This document shows, one piece after another, positions 14,785 to 22,003 of a DNA stretch of 35,979 bases. The DNA is from an uncultured Clostridia bacterium (GTDB lineage Bacteria > Bacillota > Clostridia > TANB77 > CAG-508): positions 1 through 35,979 of the forward strand of contig CANQUT010000012.1 of NCBI GenBank assembly GCA_947627105.1, in the 5' to 3' direction. The notes below the pieces were generated by a model. The model saw only the letters and a list, made by a program, of their open reading frames with translations. It was not told the origin of the DNA and did not search any database. The translations under genes and the position numbers were made by a program. How positions within the stretch are numbered: position 1 is the first letter of the stretch; every line of letters begins with the position of its first letter.

Positions 14785-14948
14785 TCAACTCAACCTTTCT
14801 ATGAATTTTTTGACAATTTTTGTCACATTTTGTCTTACTATTGTATTTTATCACGAGATATATTAAAATTACATATTGAGTAACAAACATAACGTTAAAA
14901 GTAATAAAAGTACGTATAGAAGTAATAATTTCAAGAAAGAGGTGTAAT

Positions 14949-15197
14949 ATGATTTTAAAAAGAAATAACACCAATGATAAAATTCAAAACAACCTAGATT
15001 GGAAAGAAAAAAATAAAAAATATTTATTTCAGCTTCAAAAATTTTTAGATGCTACAGATAGTATTGAAAGAGAAGACTTAAAAAACAATGTAATTACGCA
15101 AATGTTAAAATGTGATAATATTTTAACACAAGCGGCATTAAGAGAAATTCAAAAATATAAATCAAAAATGTATAATACCAATGAAAAAAACACATAA
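14949..15197 (+). CDS. Small hypothetical protein
   Basis: 82 residues, charged and mostly helical (N-L-D-W-K-E-K-N-K-K-Y-L-F-Q-L-Q-K-F-L-D). No signal, membrane helix or known domain. Ribosome site AAAGAGGTG supports the start. It ends 23 bases before the TauE-like gene and may be cotranscribed with it. Divergent from the XRE gene. Function unknown. Confidence 0.55.
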   Translation: MILKRNNTNDKIQNNLDWKEKNKKYLFQLQKFLDATDSIEREDLKNNVITQMLKCDNILTQAALREIQKYKSKMYNTNEKNT

Positions 15198-15220
15198 TAA
15201 AAACAAAAAAGTGAGGCATT

Positions 15221-15566
15221 ATGTGGAAAAAAATATTAATTGGCTTAACTGCTGGAATAATTAATGGTCTTTTTACATCAGGTGGTGGGCTTATACTAGT
15301 GCCAGCTTTCTTGTATGTATTAAAAATGGAGCCAAAAAAAGCAAGAGCAACTTCAATTTTTTGCATTTTACCAATGGTAATAGTTACAGCAATATTTTAT
15401 AGTGGAAATAAACTTATAAATTGGAAAACTGGCATATTATGTGCAATAGGCGGAATAGTTCGGTGGGCTATTTGGAGCAAAACTATTAAATAAATTGCCA
15501 GATAAATATGTAAAAATAGCTTTTGCACTTTTTCTAATTTATGCTGGAGTAAATATGTTAATTTAA
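15221..15566 (+). pseudogene. TauE/SafE (TSUP) half-transporter, first half, +1 frameshift
   Basis: About 114 residues if one base is removed near 15461. The first 79 codons read M-W-K-K-I-L-I-G-L-T-A-G-I-I-N-G-L-F-T-S-G-G-G, with the glycine-rich loop of the TSUP family. After G-G-I-V the zero frame degenerates and stops at 15493, but the next frame continues exactly as expected: G-G-L-F-G-A-K-L-L-N-K-L-P-D-K-Y to TAA at 15564-15566. The extra base is the C in GTT-C-GGT. TSUP proteins export sulfite, sulfonates or related anions; the fold is two half-repeats, here split into two genes. True mutation, sequencing error or recoding are all open. Confidence 0.7.
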
Positions 15567-15582
15567 AAATAGGAAAATTAAA

Positions 15583-15967
15583 ATGTTTGAATTAATAATA
15601 GGTTTTATTTCTGGAATTGTTAGCCGGAATGGGAATGGGAGGAGGAACAATACTAATTCTTCTTCTTTCAATTTTTTTAAAATTAGATCAGCACATAGCA
15701 CAAGGCATTAACTTAGTTTTTTATATTCCAACAGCAATTACATCAGTCATAGTAAGTTTAAAAAATGAAAATATTCTTTGGAAGGATGTAATTATAGTTA
15801 TAATTGTTGGAGTAATTACAGCAGGAATTACAGCACAAATAAGTAGCAAAATGAATGTAGCTTTATTAAGAAAACTATTTGGTGCATTTTTAATACTAAT
15901 TGCTATGTATGAAATATATTCTTGGTATAAAACGTATATAAAAGAAAAAAATAGACATACTAATTAA
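15583..15967 (+). pseudogene. TauE/SafE (TSUP) half-transporter, second half, +1 frameshift
   Basis: Starts ATG 15583 (M-F-E-L-I-I-G-F-I-S-G-I-V) after AGGAAAA. At GTT-A-GCC (A about 15622) one extra base breaks the frame; removing it gives A-G-M-G-M-G-G-G-T-I-L-I-L-L, the glycine motif of the family, and an open frame to 15967 (about 128 residues, four hydrophobic segments). It partners the preceding half-gene, 16 bases upstream. The lesion lies at the equivalent glycine-rich region just after a GTT codon, as in the first half-gene. An internal TTG at 15617 could restart translation but would lose the first helix. Confidence 0.65.
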
Positions 15968-15990
15968 TAATAATTGTTAAGGAGAACTAA

Positions 15991-16114
15991 GGTTGAAAAA
16001 TAATTACAATTTTGGCGTTGTCAAACTTCATTTAAAATTTAATCAACGTACAAAGAGTACGCCTCATAAATTTTAAACTCGTTTTCCTAGCCAAAATTTA
16101 ATTCTTTTCCAACC
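15991..16114 (+). ncRNA. Structured leader element upstream of the small membrane protein gene
   Basis: GGTTGAAAA (15991 on) pairs with TTTTCCAACC (ending 16114), then AATTTTGGC with GCCAAAATT, then TTTAAAATTTA with TAAATTTTAAA, and at the tip CGTAC-AAAGA-GTACG. A four-helix rod. It contains a possible 27-codon ORF starting TTG at 15993 (K-N-N-Y-N-F-G-V-V-K-L-H) after AAGGAGAAC. Its last part, and the sequence that follows, are shared with the nifS leader, where the internal hairpin is missing. Confidence 0.65.
15993..16076 (+). CDS. Possible 27-residue leader ORF (TTG start)
   Basis: TTG at 15993 follows AAGGAGAAC by a workable distance. The product begins (M)KNNYNFGVVKLHLKFNQR and is basic. 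It occupies the 5' half of the structured leader, so its translation would disrupt the rod. Could be coincidental. Confidence 0.3.
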   Translation: MKNNYNFGVVKLHLKFNQRTKSTPHKF

Positions 16115-16146
16115 AGATTGTGCCTTAGAAAGGAATGATAGTAAAA

Positions 16147-16287
16147 ATGAAATTTGTAAAAGGTATGTTAATAGGTGGAATTGTAACTGCAGGCATTGCA
16201 ATGATGTATGCAGAAAGTATGGAACAAAGTAAAAGAAGAATGATGAGAAAAGGTAAACAACTTGCTAAAAGAATGGGAATGATGTAA
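16147..16287 (+). CDS. Small YtxH-like membrane protein
   Basis: 46 residues: MKFVKGMLIGGIVTAGIAMM, one hydrophobic helix, then a basic, methionine-rich tail (M-E-Q-S-K-R-R-M-M-R-K-G-K-Q-L-A-K-R-M). The G-M-L-I-G-G-x-V-T-A-G pattern resembles YtxH-type small membrane proteins, linked in Firmicutes to stress. Ribosome site AGAAAGGA with the TAGAAAGGAATGA leader shared with nifS. A strong terminator follows at once. Real but function unclear. Confidence 0.7.
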   Translation: MKFVKGMLIGGIVTAGIAMMYAESMEQSKRRMMRKGKQLAKRMGMM

Positions 16288-16319
16288 AAAAATCGTTTGC
16301 AAAAGCAAACGATTTTTTT
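16286..16319. terminator. Bidirectional terminator
   Basis: AAAATCGTTTGC and GCAAACGATTTT with AAAA loop and long A/T runs on both sides. Serves the small membrane protein gene (+) and the cysteine-rich gene (-). Confidence 0.92.
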
Positions 16320-16338
16320 ATGCTATACGAAAACTCTA

Positions 16339-16803
16339 TTATTTGCAAGGTCTTTCGCAAGGTTTATCACATGGCTTATCGTAATGTCCATCGCAAGGTT
16401 TTTCACATGGTTTTACTTCACATGGAGGACACTCAAGTTCAACACCTTTTAAGCATTTGCCTTCATGTTTGCAAGAAGTACAAACTTTACAATGTTTTAC
16501 TTGGTCAGCCCATACTTGAACTTCATATAAACGGTTAGAGCAAAGAGGTCCAAAAACAAATTCTCCATCTTTATCTGTAAAAGTATGAGAAACAGGTCTT
16601 CTTTCTTCTTTACCACAATTATTAACTACTTCAATTAGCTTTACTACAGCATCACAAACAGGATCTTGATAGCAATCTTTAATAACTCCATAAATAACTG
16701 TTCTATTATCTTCTGGTAAAGTAATATCTAAGTCAAATTGTTTTCCTGTAGCTAAAACACCATCTACATTTAAAACTGGGCATACATTTTTATCATATTC
16801 CAT
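16339..16803 (-). CDS. Cysteine-rich protein with carboxypeptidase-regulatory-like domain
   Basis: 154 residues from MEYDKNVCPVL; the ATG four codons upstream overlaps the ribosome site AAAGGATG. Residues about 30-110 look like a transthyretin-like beta sandwich (V-I-Y-G-V-I-K-D-C-Y-Q-D-P-V-C-D-A-V-V-K, then T-D-K-D-G-E-F-V-F-G-P-L). The tail is a run of Cys-Pro-rich repeats, C-x-K-P-C-D, with a C-D-G-H-Y variant and many CxxxC pairs. No signal peptide. Such proteins occur in clostridial spore surface layers, where cysteines cross-link; a coat role is an inference. Monocistronic. Confidence 0.55.
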   Translation of the reverse strand: MEYDKNVCPVLNVDGVLATGKQFDLDITLPEDNRTVIYGVIKDCYQDPVCDAVVKLIEVVNNCGKEERRPVSHTFTDKDGEFVFGPLCSNRLYEVQVWADQVKHCKVCTSCKHEGKCLKGVELECPPCEVKPCEKPCDGHYDKPCDKPCERPCK

Positions 16804-16968
16804 ATTAATTTTCATCCTTTCTTTTAAACTTTATATATACTATGAAAAAAATCGACAAAAAGTGATAAAAAATATTACGATTTGCAATTAGTTATAAATA
16901 GTGTTAGAAAATGAAAAGCATAAAATATAAAAACAAGCATATATTTAGTTACTATTAACAATATTAAA

Positions 16969-17058
16969 ATTATCCGCCACGTCGCTTGCGTTTTGTATAT
17001 ATTTTTTCTAGGGCTAAAGCACGAAAAAATATATACAAAACCGCTGTGGCTACTCTAA
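16969..17058 (+). ncRNA. Structured repeat family C, copy 2 (upstream of the deacetylase gene)
   Basis: GCCAC (16976-16980) pairs with GTGGC (17046-17050); inside, TTTTGTATATATTTTTTC and GAAAAAATATATACAAAA form an 18-bp perfect stem with the same 14-base loop as copy 1 (TAGGGCTAAAGCAC). It ends about 40 bases before the ribosome site of the next gene. Confidence 0.75.
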
Positions 17059-17099
17059 AATTAATAATATTACTTAATAAACTTTAGGAGGACAAATAT

Positions 17100-17870
17100 A
17101 TGTTTATAGTTTTAAATAAACAAAAAATATATTCTTACTTAGCTACATTTAGCACAGTAATTGCTTTGTTTGTAATAGCTTTTACAGTTACAAATAATGT
17201 TTCTAATACAATAGTTACATCTTCTAATTCAAAGGAACTTCCAATTTACAATGTACAAACAAACGAAAATAAAATAGCTTTAACAATGAATTGCGCATGG
17301 AATGCAGATGATATAGATAGCATATTAGAAACATTAGCAAAAAATGATGTAAAAATAACGTTTTTTGTTGTAGGAGATTGGGCAGATAAATACCCTGAGG
17401 CATTAAAGAAAATGTCAGATGCAGGACATGAAATAGCAAACCATTCTGATACACATCCACATGTTAACAATTTAAGTATTGAAGAAAATATAAAACAAAT
17501 AGAATCTTGCTCTAAAAAAATAGAAGCAATTACAGGTAAAAAAACTACTTTATATAGAGCACCCTATGGTGAATATAACAATACTGTAATAAGAGCTTCT
17601 AAAACAGCAGGCCACACTGCAATTCAATGGAATTTAGATACTTTAGATTATACAGGCTTAACAGGAGAGCAAATGTGGTCAAGGATTAATGGAAAATTAA
17701 AAAACGGTTCTATAATATTAATGCATAATGGAACAGAAAATACAGCAAATAGCTTAGAAATGCTGTTAAATAATATTAAAAAATCAGGCTATAATATAGT
17801 TACTGTATCAGATTTAATTTATAAAGATGGATATGTAATAGATAATAATGGAACTCAAAAATTGCAATAA
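17100..17870 (+). CDS. PdaB-like polysaccharide deacetylase
   Basis: 256 residues. N-terminal membrane anchor (about 12-31), then a NodB domain. The metal triad is recognisable: M-N-C-A-W-N-A-D-D (63-71; D70/D71, in place of the usual TFDDG) and H115-S-D-T-H119. R-A-P-Y-G-E-Y-N is motif 3 and L-M-H-N-G motif 5. The Trp-containing variant of motif 1 is typical of sporulation PdaB-like proteins, which modify peptidoglycan during spore cortex formation or wall turnover. Ribosome site AGGAGGA. Preceded by a family-C structured repeat. Substrate is inferred from the subgroup. Confidence 0.85.
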   Translation: MFIVLNKQKIYSYLATFSTVIALFVIAFTVTNNVSNTIVTSSNSKELPIYNVQTNENKIALTMNCAWNADDIDSILETLAKNDVKITFFVVGDWADKYPEALKKMSDAGHEIANHSDTHPHVNNLSIEENIKQIESCSKKIEAITGKKTTLYRAPYGEYNNTVIRASKTAGHTAIQWNLDTLDYTGLTGEQMWSRINGKLKNGSIILMHNGTENTANSLEMLLNNIKKSGYNIVTVSDLIYKDGYVIDNNGTQKLQ

Positions 17871-17884
17871 AAATTTCCTTTTTT

Positions 17885-17914
17885 TTGAATAAACCTTTTT
17901 TTAGATGGTATACT
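17885..17914 (+). promoter_or_regulatory. Probable SigA promoter
   Basis: TTGAAT (17885-17890), 18-bp spacer, TATACT (17909-17914) with extended TGG. It precedes the gene at 17938 with a very short leader. Confidence 0.55.
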
Positions 17915-17937
17915 TATAAAAAAAGGAGTCATATAAA

Positions 17938-18417
17938 ATGTCTTTGGTTGGAATTCTAACAGAAAAAGCTAATGAAAAATATATAATGCAAGGTTTAAAA
18001 GAAAAGAATTTTAAGCAAGATCAAGTTTTTTTTCTAAAAGAAAATACAATTAATAACTTAAAAAATATTAAGTTTGAAACCATTATAATAGGAAAGAAAA
18101 TTAGTAAAAATAAGCAAGACATCAGAAATCTTATACAAAATGCAAAATATGTTATTTTCAATGCAGATATTACAGAAAACTTAAATTTATTAGAAAATTT
18201 AAGTTTTAATCTAATCACTTATGGTTTTAATCCAAAGGCAACAGTTACAACTTCTAGCGTAGAAGAAGGAAAAATCATGATATGCTTGCAAAGAACTATA
18301 GAAAATTTAAAAGGAAATAAAATAGAACTTCAAGAAATATCAAGAGATATACCTAACAATATTAGTAGCTACGCAGTAATGGAATTACTAATACTTGGGC
18401 TGTTATATTTCCAATAA
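17938..18417 (+). CDS. Hypothetical protein, possibly Mur-ligase-related fold
   Basis: 159 residues with an alternating helix/strand pattern: M-S-L-V-G-I-L-T-E-K, I-I-I-G-K-K, Y-V-I-F-N-A-D, L-I-T-Y-G-F-N-P-K-A-T-V-T. The last stretch recalls the loop after the nucleotide domain in Mur ligases (Y-G-x-N), but no P-loop or catalytic residues are present. It ends with a hydrophobic A-V-M-E-L-L-I-L-G-L-L-Y-F. No signal peptide. Ribosome site AAGGAGT. Function not assigned. Confidence 0.5.
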   Translation: MSLVGILTEKANEKYIMQGLKEKNFKQDQVFFLKENTINNLKNIKFETIIIGKKISKNKQDIRNLIQNAKYVIFNADITENLNLLENLSFNLITYGFNPKATVTTSSVEEGKIMICLQRTIENLKGNKIELQEISRDIPNNISSYAVMELLILGLLYFQ

Positions 18418-18450
18418 AATGTAAATAAATGAAAAATTTAACATTTTATG

Positions 18451-18479
18451 TAGACAAATCCAAAAAAGTGTAGTATAAT
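18451..18479 (+). promoter_or_regulatory. SigA promoter of the SSB-like gene
   Basis: TAGACA (18451-18456), 17-bp spacer, TATAAT (18474-18479). Confidence 0.7.
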
Positions 18480-18562
18480 ATAAATTGTGACTGATAATTA
18501 GTCTAAATTATACATACAATGAATAAACTAAAAAGAGAAACAAATGTAGGGAGGAAATTAAA

Positions 18563-19267
18563 TTGAATACAAATTATGATGATAATAACCATTTAACATT
18601 GGTTGGAAAGGTAACAAGCGAAAAAAGATTTAGCCACGAAATTTATGGAGAAAAATTCTACATATTTGATTTAAGCGTACCACGTTTAAGTGGAAATGCA
18701 GATGTTATTCCAGTAACTATTTCAGAAAGATTATTAACTATTAAAGATGTAACAGTAGGTAGTAATTTAAAAATTGATGGTCAATTTAGATCATACAACA
18801 GTTATGATAGCGTAAAAAACAAATTAATTTTAACAGTTTTTGCTAAAGATATTGAATTTATAGAAGAGCAAGACGAAGAAGTAGAAGTTAGAAAAGATCA
18901 AGTATCAAATGAAGTAATTTTAGATGGTTTTATTTGCAAAAAACCAATTTATCGTAAAACACCATTTGGAAGAGAAATTTCAGATATCTTATTAGCAGTA
19001 AATAGAGCATATAATAAATCAGATTATATTCCATGTATTGCATGGGGAAGAAATGCTAGATTTTGTGAAAATGTACCAGTTGGCACAGAAGTAAGAATTA
19101 TTGGTAGAGTTCAATCTAGAGAATATGAAAAGAAACATGAAGATGGAACTGTAGAAAAGAAAGTAGCTTATGAAGTATCTGTTGCTAGCTTAGAAGTTGC
19201 AAATCATGAAGGCAACGAAGAAATAAAAGAAGAAAGCATAGAAAATGAAAATAAAGAGGCAATTTAA
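18563..19267 (+). CDS. Single-stranded DNA-binding protein with two OB folds
   Basis: 234 residues, starting with TTG at 18563 after GGGAGG; no in-frame ATG fits. Two OB domains in tandem: residues about 8-110 (L-T-L-V-G-K-V-T-S-E...F-Y-I-F-D-L-S-V-P-R) and about 117-210 (V-I-L-D-G-F-I-C-K-K-P...Y-I-P-C-I-A-W-G-R-N-A-R-F). The second carries the canonical SSB block (D-Y-I-P-C-I-A-W-G). The acidic tail E-E-S-I-E-N-E-N-K-E lacks the usual D-D-I-P-F tip. Clostridia use such two-domain proteins beside canonical Ssb. The stop codon lies inside its terminator. Confidence 0.82.
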   Translation: MNTNYDDNNHLTLVGKVTSEKRFSHEIYGEKFYIFDLSVPRLSGNADVIPVTISERLLTIKDVTVGSNLKIDGQFRSYNSYDSVKNKLILTVFAKDIEFIEEQDEEVEVRKDQVSNEVILDGFICKKPIYRKTPFGREISDILLAVNRAYNKSDYIPCIAWGRNARFCENVPVGTEVRIIGRVQSREYEKKHEDGTVEKKVAYEVSVASLEVANHEGNEEIKEESIENENKEAI

Positions 19268-19283
19268 AGCCTCTTTATTTTTA
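19251..19283 (+). terminator. Terminator overlapping the SSB-like stop codon
   Basis: ATAAAGAGGC (19251-19260) pairs with GCCTCTTTAT (19269-19278), followed by T residues. Confidence 0.85.
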
Positions 19284-19291
19284 TGGATATA

Positions 19292-19513
19292 TTAATCATT
19301 AGAATTATTGTCTTTAGAAGAATCTGTTTTATTATTAGAAACTGTATCTTTAACTTCTGGAATAACAATTTCTCTATTTTCTTTTGGTCTAGGTTTTTCT
19401 ACGTCTATATATCTAGAAACTGGTGAAATTGTTAAATCACCATTTCCAGTAACTACTTCTATTTTTTTTGGTTCTTTGTTTTGTTCATTAACAGAGTTTT
19501 CATCATCTTCCAT
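19292..19513 (-). CDS. Small acidic hypothetical protein
   Basis: 73 residues, strongly hydrophilic: an acidic start M-E-D-D-E-N-S, a middle I-E-V-V-T-G-N-G-D-L-T-I-S-P-V-S-R-Y-I-D, and a disordered Asn/Asp/Ser tail. The ribosome site GGAGTGA is well placed. Monocistronic, between SSB and scpB. No family recognised; the central S-P-V-S-R-Y-I-D-V block may be a short binding motif. Confidence 0.55.
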   Translation of the reverse strand: MEDDENSVNEQNKEPKKIEVVTGNGDLTISPVSRYIDVEKPRPKENREIVIPEVKDTVSNNKTDSSKDNNSND

Positions 19514-19581
19514 TTTAAATCACTCCAATCATTTAAAACTAAATTTATATTACCATAATAAAAAAACGATGTCAATATTTC

Positions 19582-19610
19582 TTGACATACTCTTAAATAC
19601 ATGGCATAAT
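19582..19610 (+). promoter_or_regulatory. SigA promoter of scpB
   Basis: TTGACA (19582-19587), 17-bp spacer, CATAAT (19605-19610). Confidence 0.7.
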
Positions 19611-19635
19611 AAATAAGGAAAAAGAGGTAGTTTAA

Positions 19636-20331
19636 ATGGAAATAAATAAAACAAAAGGAATTATAGAAGCAATACTTTTTGCAGTAGGAAGAGAAGTAAA
19701 AATAAAAGAATTAATGTCTGCTTTAGAGCTTAGCTCATCAGAAATTATTACAATAATAGAAAGCATGAAGCAAGACTACTTAGAGCAAAATAGAGGACTT
19801 CAAATTATAAACATAGGTGAAAGCTATCAGCTATGCACAAAACAAGAATATTATGAGTATTTATACAGCATTTTAGATAAAAGAAATAAACCTAATTTAT
19901 CTCAAGCAGCAATAGAAACACTAGCTATTATTGCATATAATCCAAAAATTACTAGAGCAGAAATTGAATCAATTCGTGGAGTAAATTCAGATGGAACTAT
20001 ATACAAATTATTAGACTATAATTTAATAGAAGAAACAGGTAAATTAGATGCACCTGGAAAACCAGGAACTTATGGTGTTACATCAGAATTTTTTAGAATT
20101 TTTGGCTTTAACAGTTTAGAAGAACTTCCAGAATTACCAAGATATAAATTAGACGAAAACAAGCAAATTGTAATAGATGATATTATAGAAGAAAAAGAAA
20201 AGCAAAATTCAAATGATGAAGAAATAAATGAGCAAAAAATAGAAGAAAAAGAAAAGCAAAATTCAAATGAAGAAATAAATAACACCGAACCATTAGAGGC
20301 TCCGGCGCCCGAAAGGGAAACACAACAATAA
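19636..20331 (+). CDS. scpB: ScpB, chromosome segregation and condensation protein
   Basis: 231 residues. Two winged-helix domains (about 1-80 and 88-165) contain the family's best-known block, L-S-Q-A-A-I-E-T-L-A-I-I-A-Y (88-101), and R-G-V-N-S-D-G-T-I-Y-K-L-L. With ScpA and SMC it forms the bacterial condensin ring. ScpA is not adjacent here. The C-terminal tail beyond residue 180 contains an imperfect duplication (I-E-E-K-E-K-Q-N-S-N twice) and ends in L-E-A-P-A-P-E-R, encoded by an unusually G+C-rich stretch. Ends 64 bases before proS. Confidence 0.95.
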   Translation: MEINKTKGIIEAILFAVGREVKIKELMSALELSSSEIITIIESMKQDYLEQNRGLQIINIGESYQLCTKQEYYEYLYSILDKRNKPNLSQAAIETLAIIAYNPKITRAEIESIRGVNSDGTIYKLLDYNLIEETGKLDAPGKPGTYGVTSEFFRIFGFNSLEELPELPRYKLDENKQIVIDDIIEEKEKQNSNDEEINEQKIEEKEKQNSNEEINNTEPLEAPAPERETQQ

Positions 20332-20395
20332 TATAATAATGAAAAATGCCTTTACTTTATAAATAACAATAAATAGGCATAGAAGGGAATATAAA

Positions 20396-21835
20396 ATGAG
20401 TGATAATAAAGAATTTGTAAAAGAAATTACTAATATAGAAGATGATATTGCTAAATGGTATACAGATATTGTTAAAAAAGCAGATTTAGCGGATTATACA
20501 GATACAAAAGGTTGTATAGCTATTAAGCCTTATGGTTATGCAATTTGGGAAAACATTCAAAAATATATGGATGAATTATTTAAAAAAGCAGGTGTAGAAA
20601 ACGTATACTTTCCAGTTCTTATTCCAGAAAGTTTATTACAAAAAGAAAAAGACCATGTAGAAGGATTTGCACCAGAAGTAGCATGGGTAACACAAGGTGG
20701 AGGAGAAGAACTAGAAGAAAGATTATGCATTAGACCAACATCAGAAACAATGTTTTCTAATTTATATTCAAAATGGTTAAGCTCATGGAGGGACTTACCA
20801 ATGATATATAATCAATGGTGCAATGTACTTCGTTGGGAAAAGGAAACAAGACCATTCTTACGTTCAAGAGAATTCTTATGGCAGGAAGGACACACAATAC
20901 ACGGAACAGCAGAAGAAGCAAAACAAAGAACAATACAAATGCTAGAAATATATGAAAGAGTTATAGAAGACTTACTTGCAATTCCAGTTGTAAAAGGAGA
21001 AAAAACACCAAGCGAAAAATTTGCAGGAGCAGAAAGCACATATACAGTAGAAACAATGATGCATGATGGTAGAGCGCTTCAATCTGGAACATCACACTAT
21101 TTTGGTCAAAACTTCACAAAACCTTTTGAAATTAAATTTCAAAACAAAGAAGGAAAAGAAGAATACGCTTACCAAACATCTTGGGGAGTTTCTACAAGAC
21201 TAATTGGTGGAGTTATTATGGCACACGGAGATAATAGAGGCTTAAAATTACCACCAAGAGTAGCACCTATTCAAGCAGTAATCATACCAATTGCAGCACA
21301 CAAAGAAGGTGTAACAGAAAAAGCACAAGAAATATATAACAATCTTTTAGAGAAATATAGAGTAAAACTAGATTTAAGAGATAGCTATAGTACAGGTTAT
21401 AAATTTAATGATTGGGAAATGAGAGGAGTACCAGTTCGTATAGAAATGGGCCCAAGAGACATTGAAAACGGAGTTTGCATTTTAGTAAGAAGAGACACAT
21501 TAGAAAAGAAAGAAGTAAAACTAGAAAATTTATCAGAAGAATTAGGAAAACTTTTAGAAGACATACAAGCAAATATGTTTGCAGAATGTAAAAAAAGACT
21601 AGAAGAAAAAACAACAATAGCAACTAATTTAGAACAATTTACTAAAAGCATGAATGAGCACCAAGGCTTTATTAAAGCAATGTGGTGTGGAGACGAAGCC
21701 TGCGAAGATAAAATTAAAGAACTAACAGGTGCAAAATCAAGATGTATTCCATTTAATCAAGAACATATTTCAGATACATGTGTATGCTGTGGTAAAAAAG
21801 CAGATAAGATGGTAATATGGGGAAGACAATATTAA
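20396..21835 (+). CDS. proS: Prolyl-tRNA synthetase, archaeal/eukaryote-like type
   Basis: 479 residues, about 90 fewer than the bacterial ProS type, and without the INS editing domain. Class II motifs are present: R-P-T-S-E-T in motif 2 region, [12 protein letters not shown], and the motif 3 region [12 protein letters not shown]. The anticodon domain (about 280-380) is followed by a zinc-binding C-terminal domain with C-V-C-C-G-K and the terminal W-G-R-Q-Y typical of ProS type 3. It charges tRNA-Pro. Ribosome site AGAAGGGA. Followed by a family-A structured repeat and terminator. Confidence 0.96.
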   Translation: MSDNKEFVKEITNIEDDIAKWYTDIVKKADLADYTDTKGCIAIKPYGYAIWENIQKYMDELFKKAGVENVYFPVLIPESLLQKEKDHVEGFAPEVAWVTQGGGEELEERLCIRPTSETMFSNLYSKWLSSWRDLPMIYNQWCNVLRWEKETRPFLRSREFLWQEGHTIHGTAEEAKQRTIQMLEIYERVIEDLLAIPVVKGEKTPSEKFAGAESTYTVETMMHDGRALQSGTSHYFGQNFTKPFEIKFQNKEGKEEYAYQTSWGVSTRLIGGVIMAHGDNRGLKLPPRVAPIQAVIIPIAAHKEGVTEKAQEIYNNLLEKYRVKLDLRDSYSTGYKFNDWEMRGVPVRIEMGPRDIENGVCILVRRDTLEKKEVKLENLSEELGKLLEDIQANMFAECKKRLEEKTTIATNLEQFTKSMNEHQGFIKAMWCGDEACEDKIKELTGAKSRCIPFNQEHISDTCVCCGKKADKMVIWGRQY

Positions 21836-21852
21836 AAGAGGTTTAGCTAATT

Positions 21853-21965
21853 GCTTTAATAGTACTAGTTTTCTTGTTTTTCAAATGCTCGTTGTAGTAA
21901 GCAAGTTCAAAGAAGAAGGTCAAAACGGGACCTTTCAAAACTGCGAAAAATAGTACTATTAAAGC
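21853..21965 (+). ncRNA. Structured repeat family A, copy 2 (downstream of proS)
   Basis: GCTTTAATAGTACTA (21853-21867) pairs perfectly with TAGTACTATTAAAGC (21951-21965), extended by TTTTC/GAAAA. Interior AAGGTC/GACCTT is perfect here (wobble in copy 1), and CTCGTT faces AACGGG. It shares most of its interior with copy 1 at 14336-14449. Located 17 bases after the proS stop and 14 before the terminator, so it would form the proS mRNA 3' end. Confidence 0.75.
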
Positions 21966-21979
21966 TTAAATGCATTATT

Positions 21980-22003
21980 AAAAGAGGGCCTAGGCCCTCT
22001 TTT
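21980..22003. terminator. Bidirectional terminator, perfect palindrome
   Basis: AAAAGAGGGCC TA GGCCCTCTTTT. It ends proS/family-A transcription and overlaps the stop codon of the minus-strand DUF4364 gene. Confidence 0.85.

Noticed and set aside
14777..14974. 65-codon minus-strand frame with TTG start, hydrophobic
   Set aside because: No ribosome site; it overlaps the leader of the XRE gene and the start of the gene at 14949. A/T-rich DNA read on this strand gives hydrophobic codons by chance.
4922..21965. Possible CRISPR or direct-repeat array among intergenic repeats
   Set aside because: Copies are isolated, far apart, long and structured; there is no regular spacer pattern and no cas gene.
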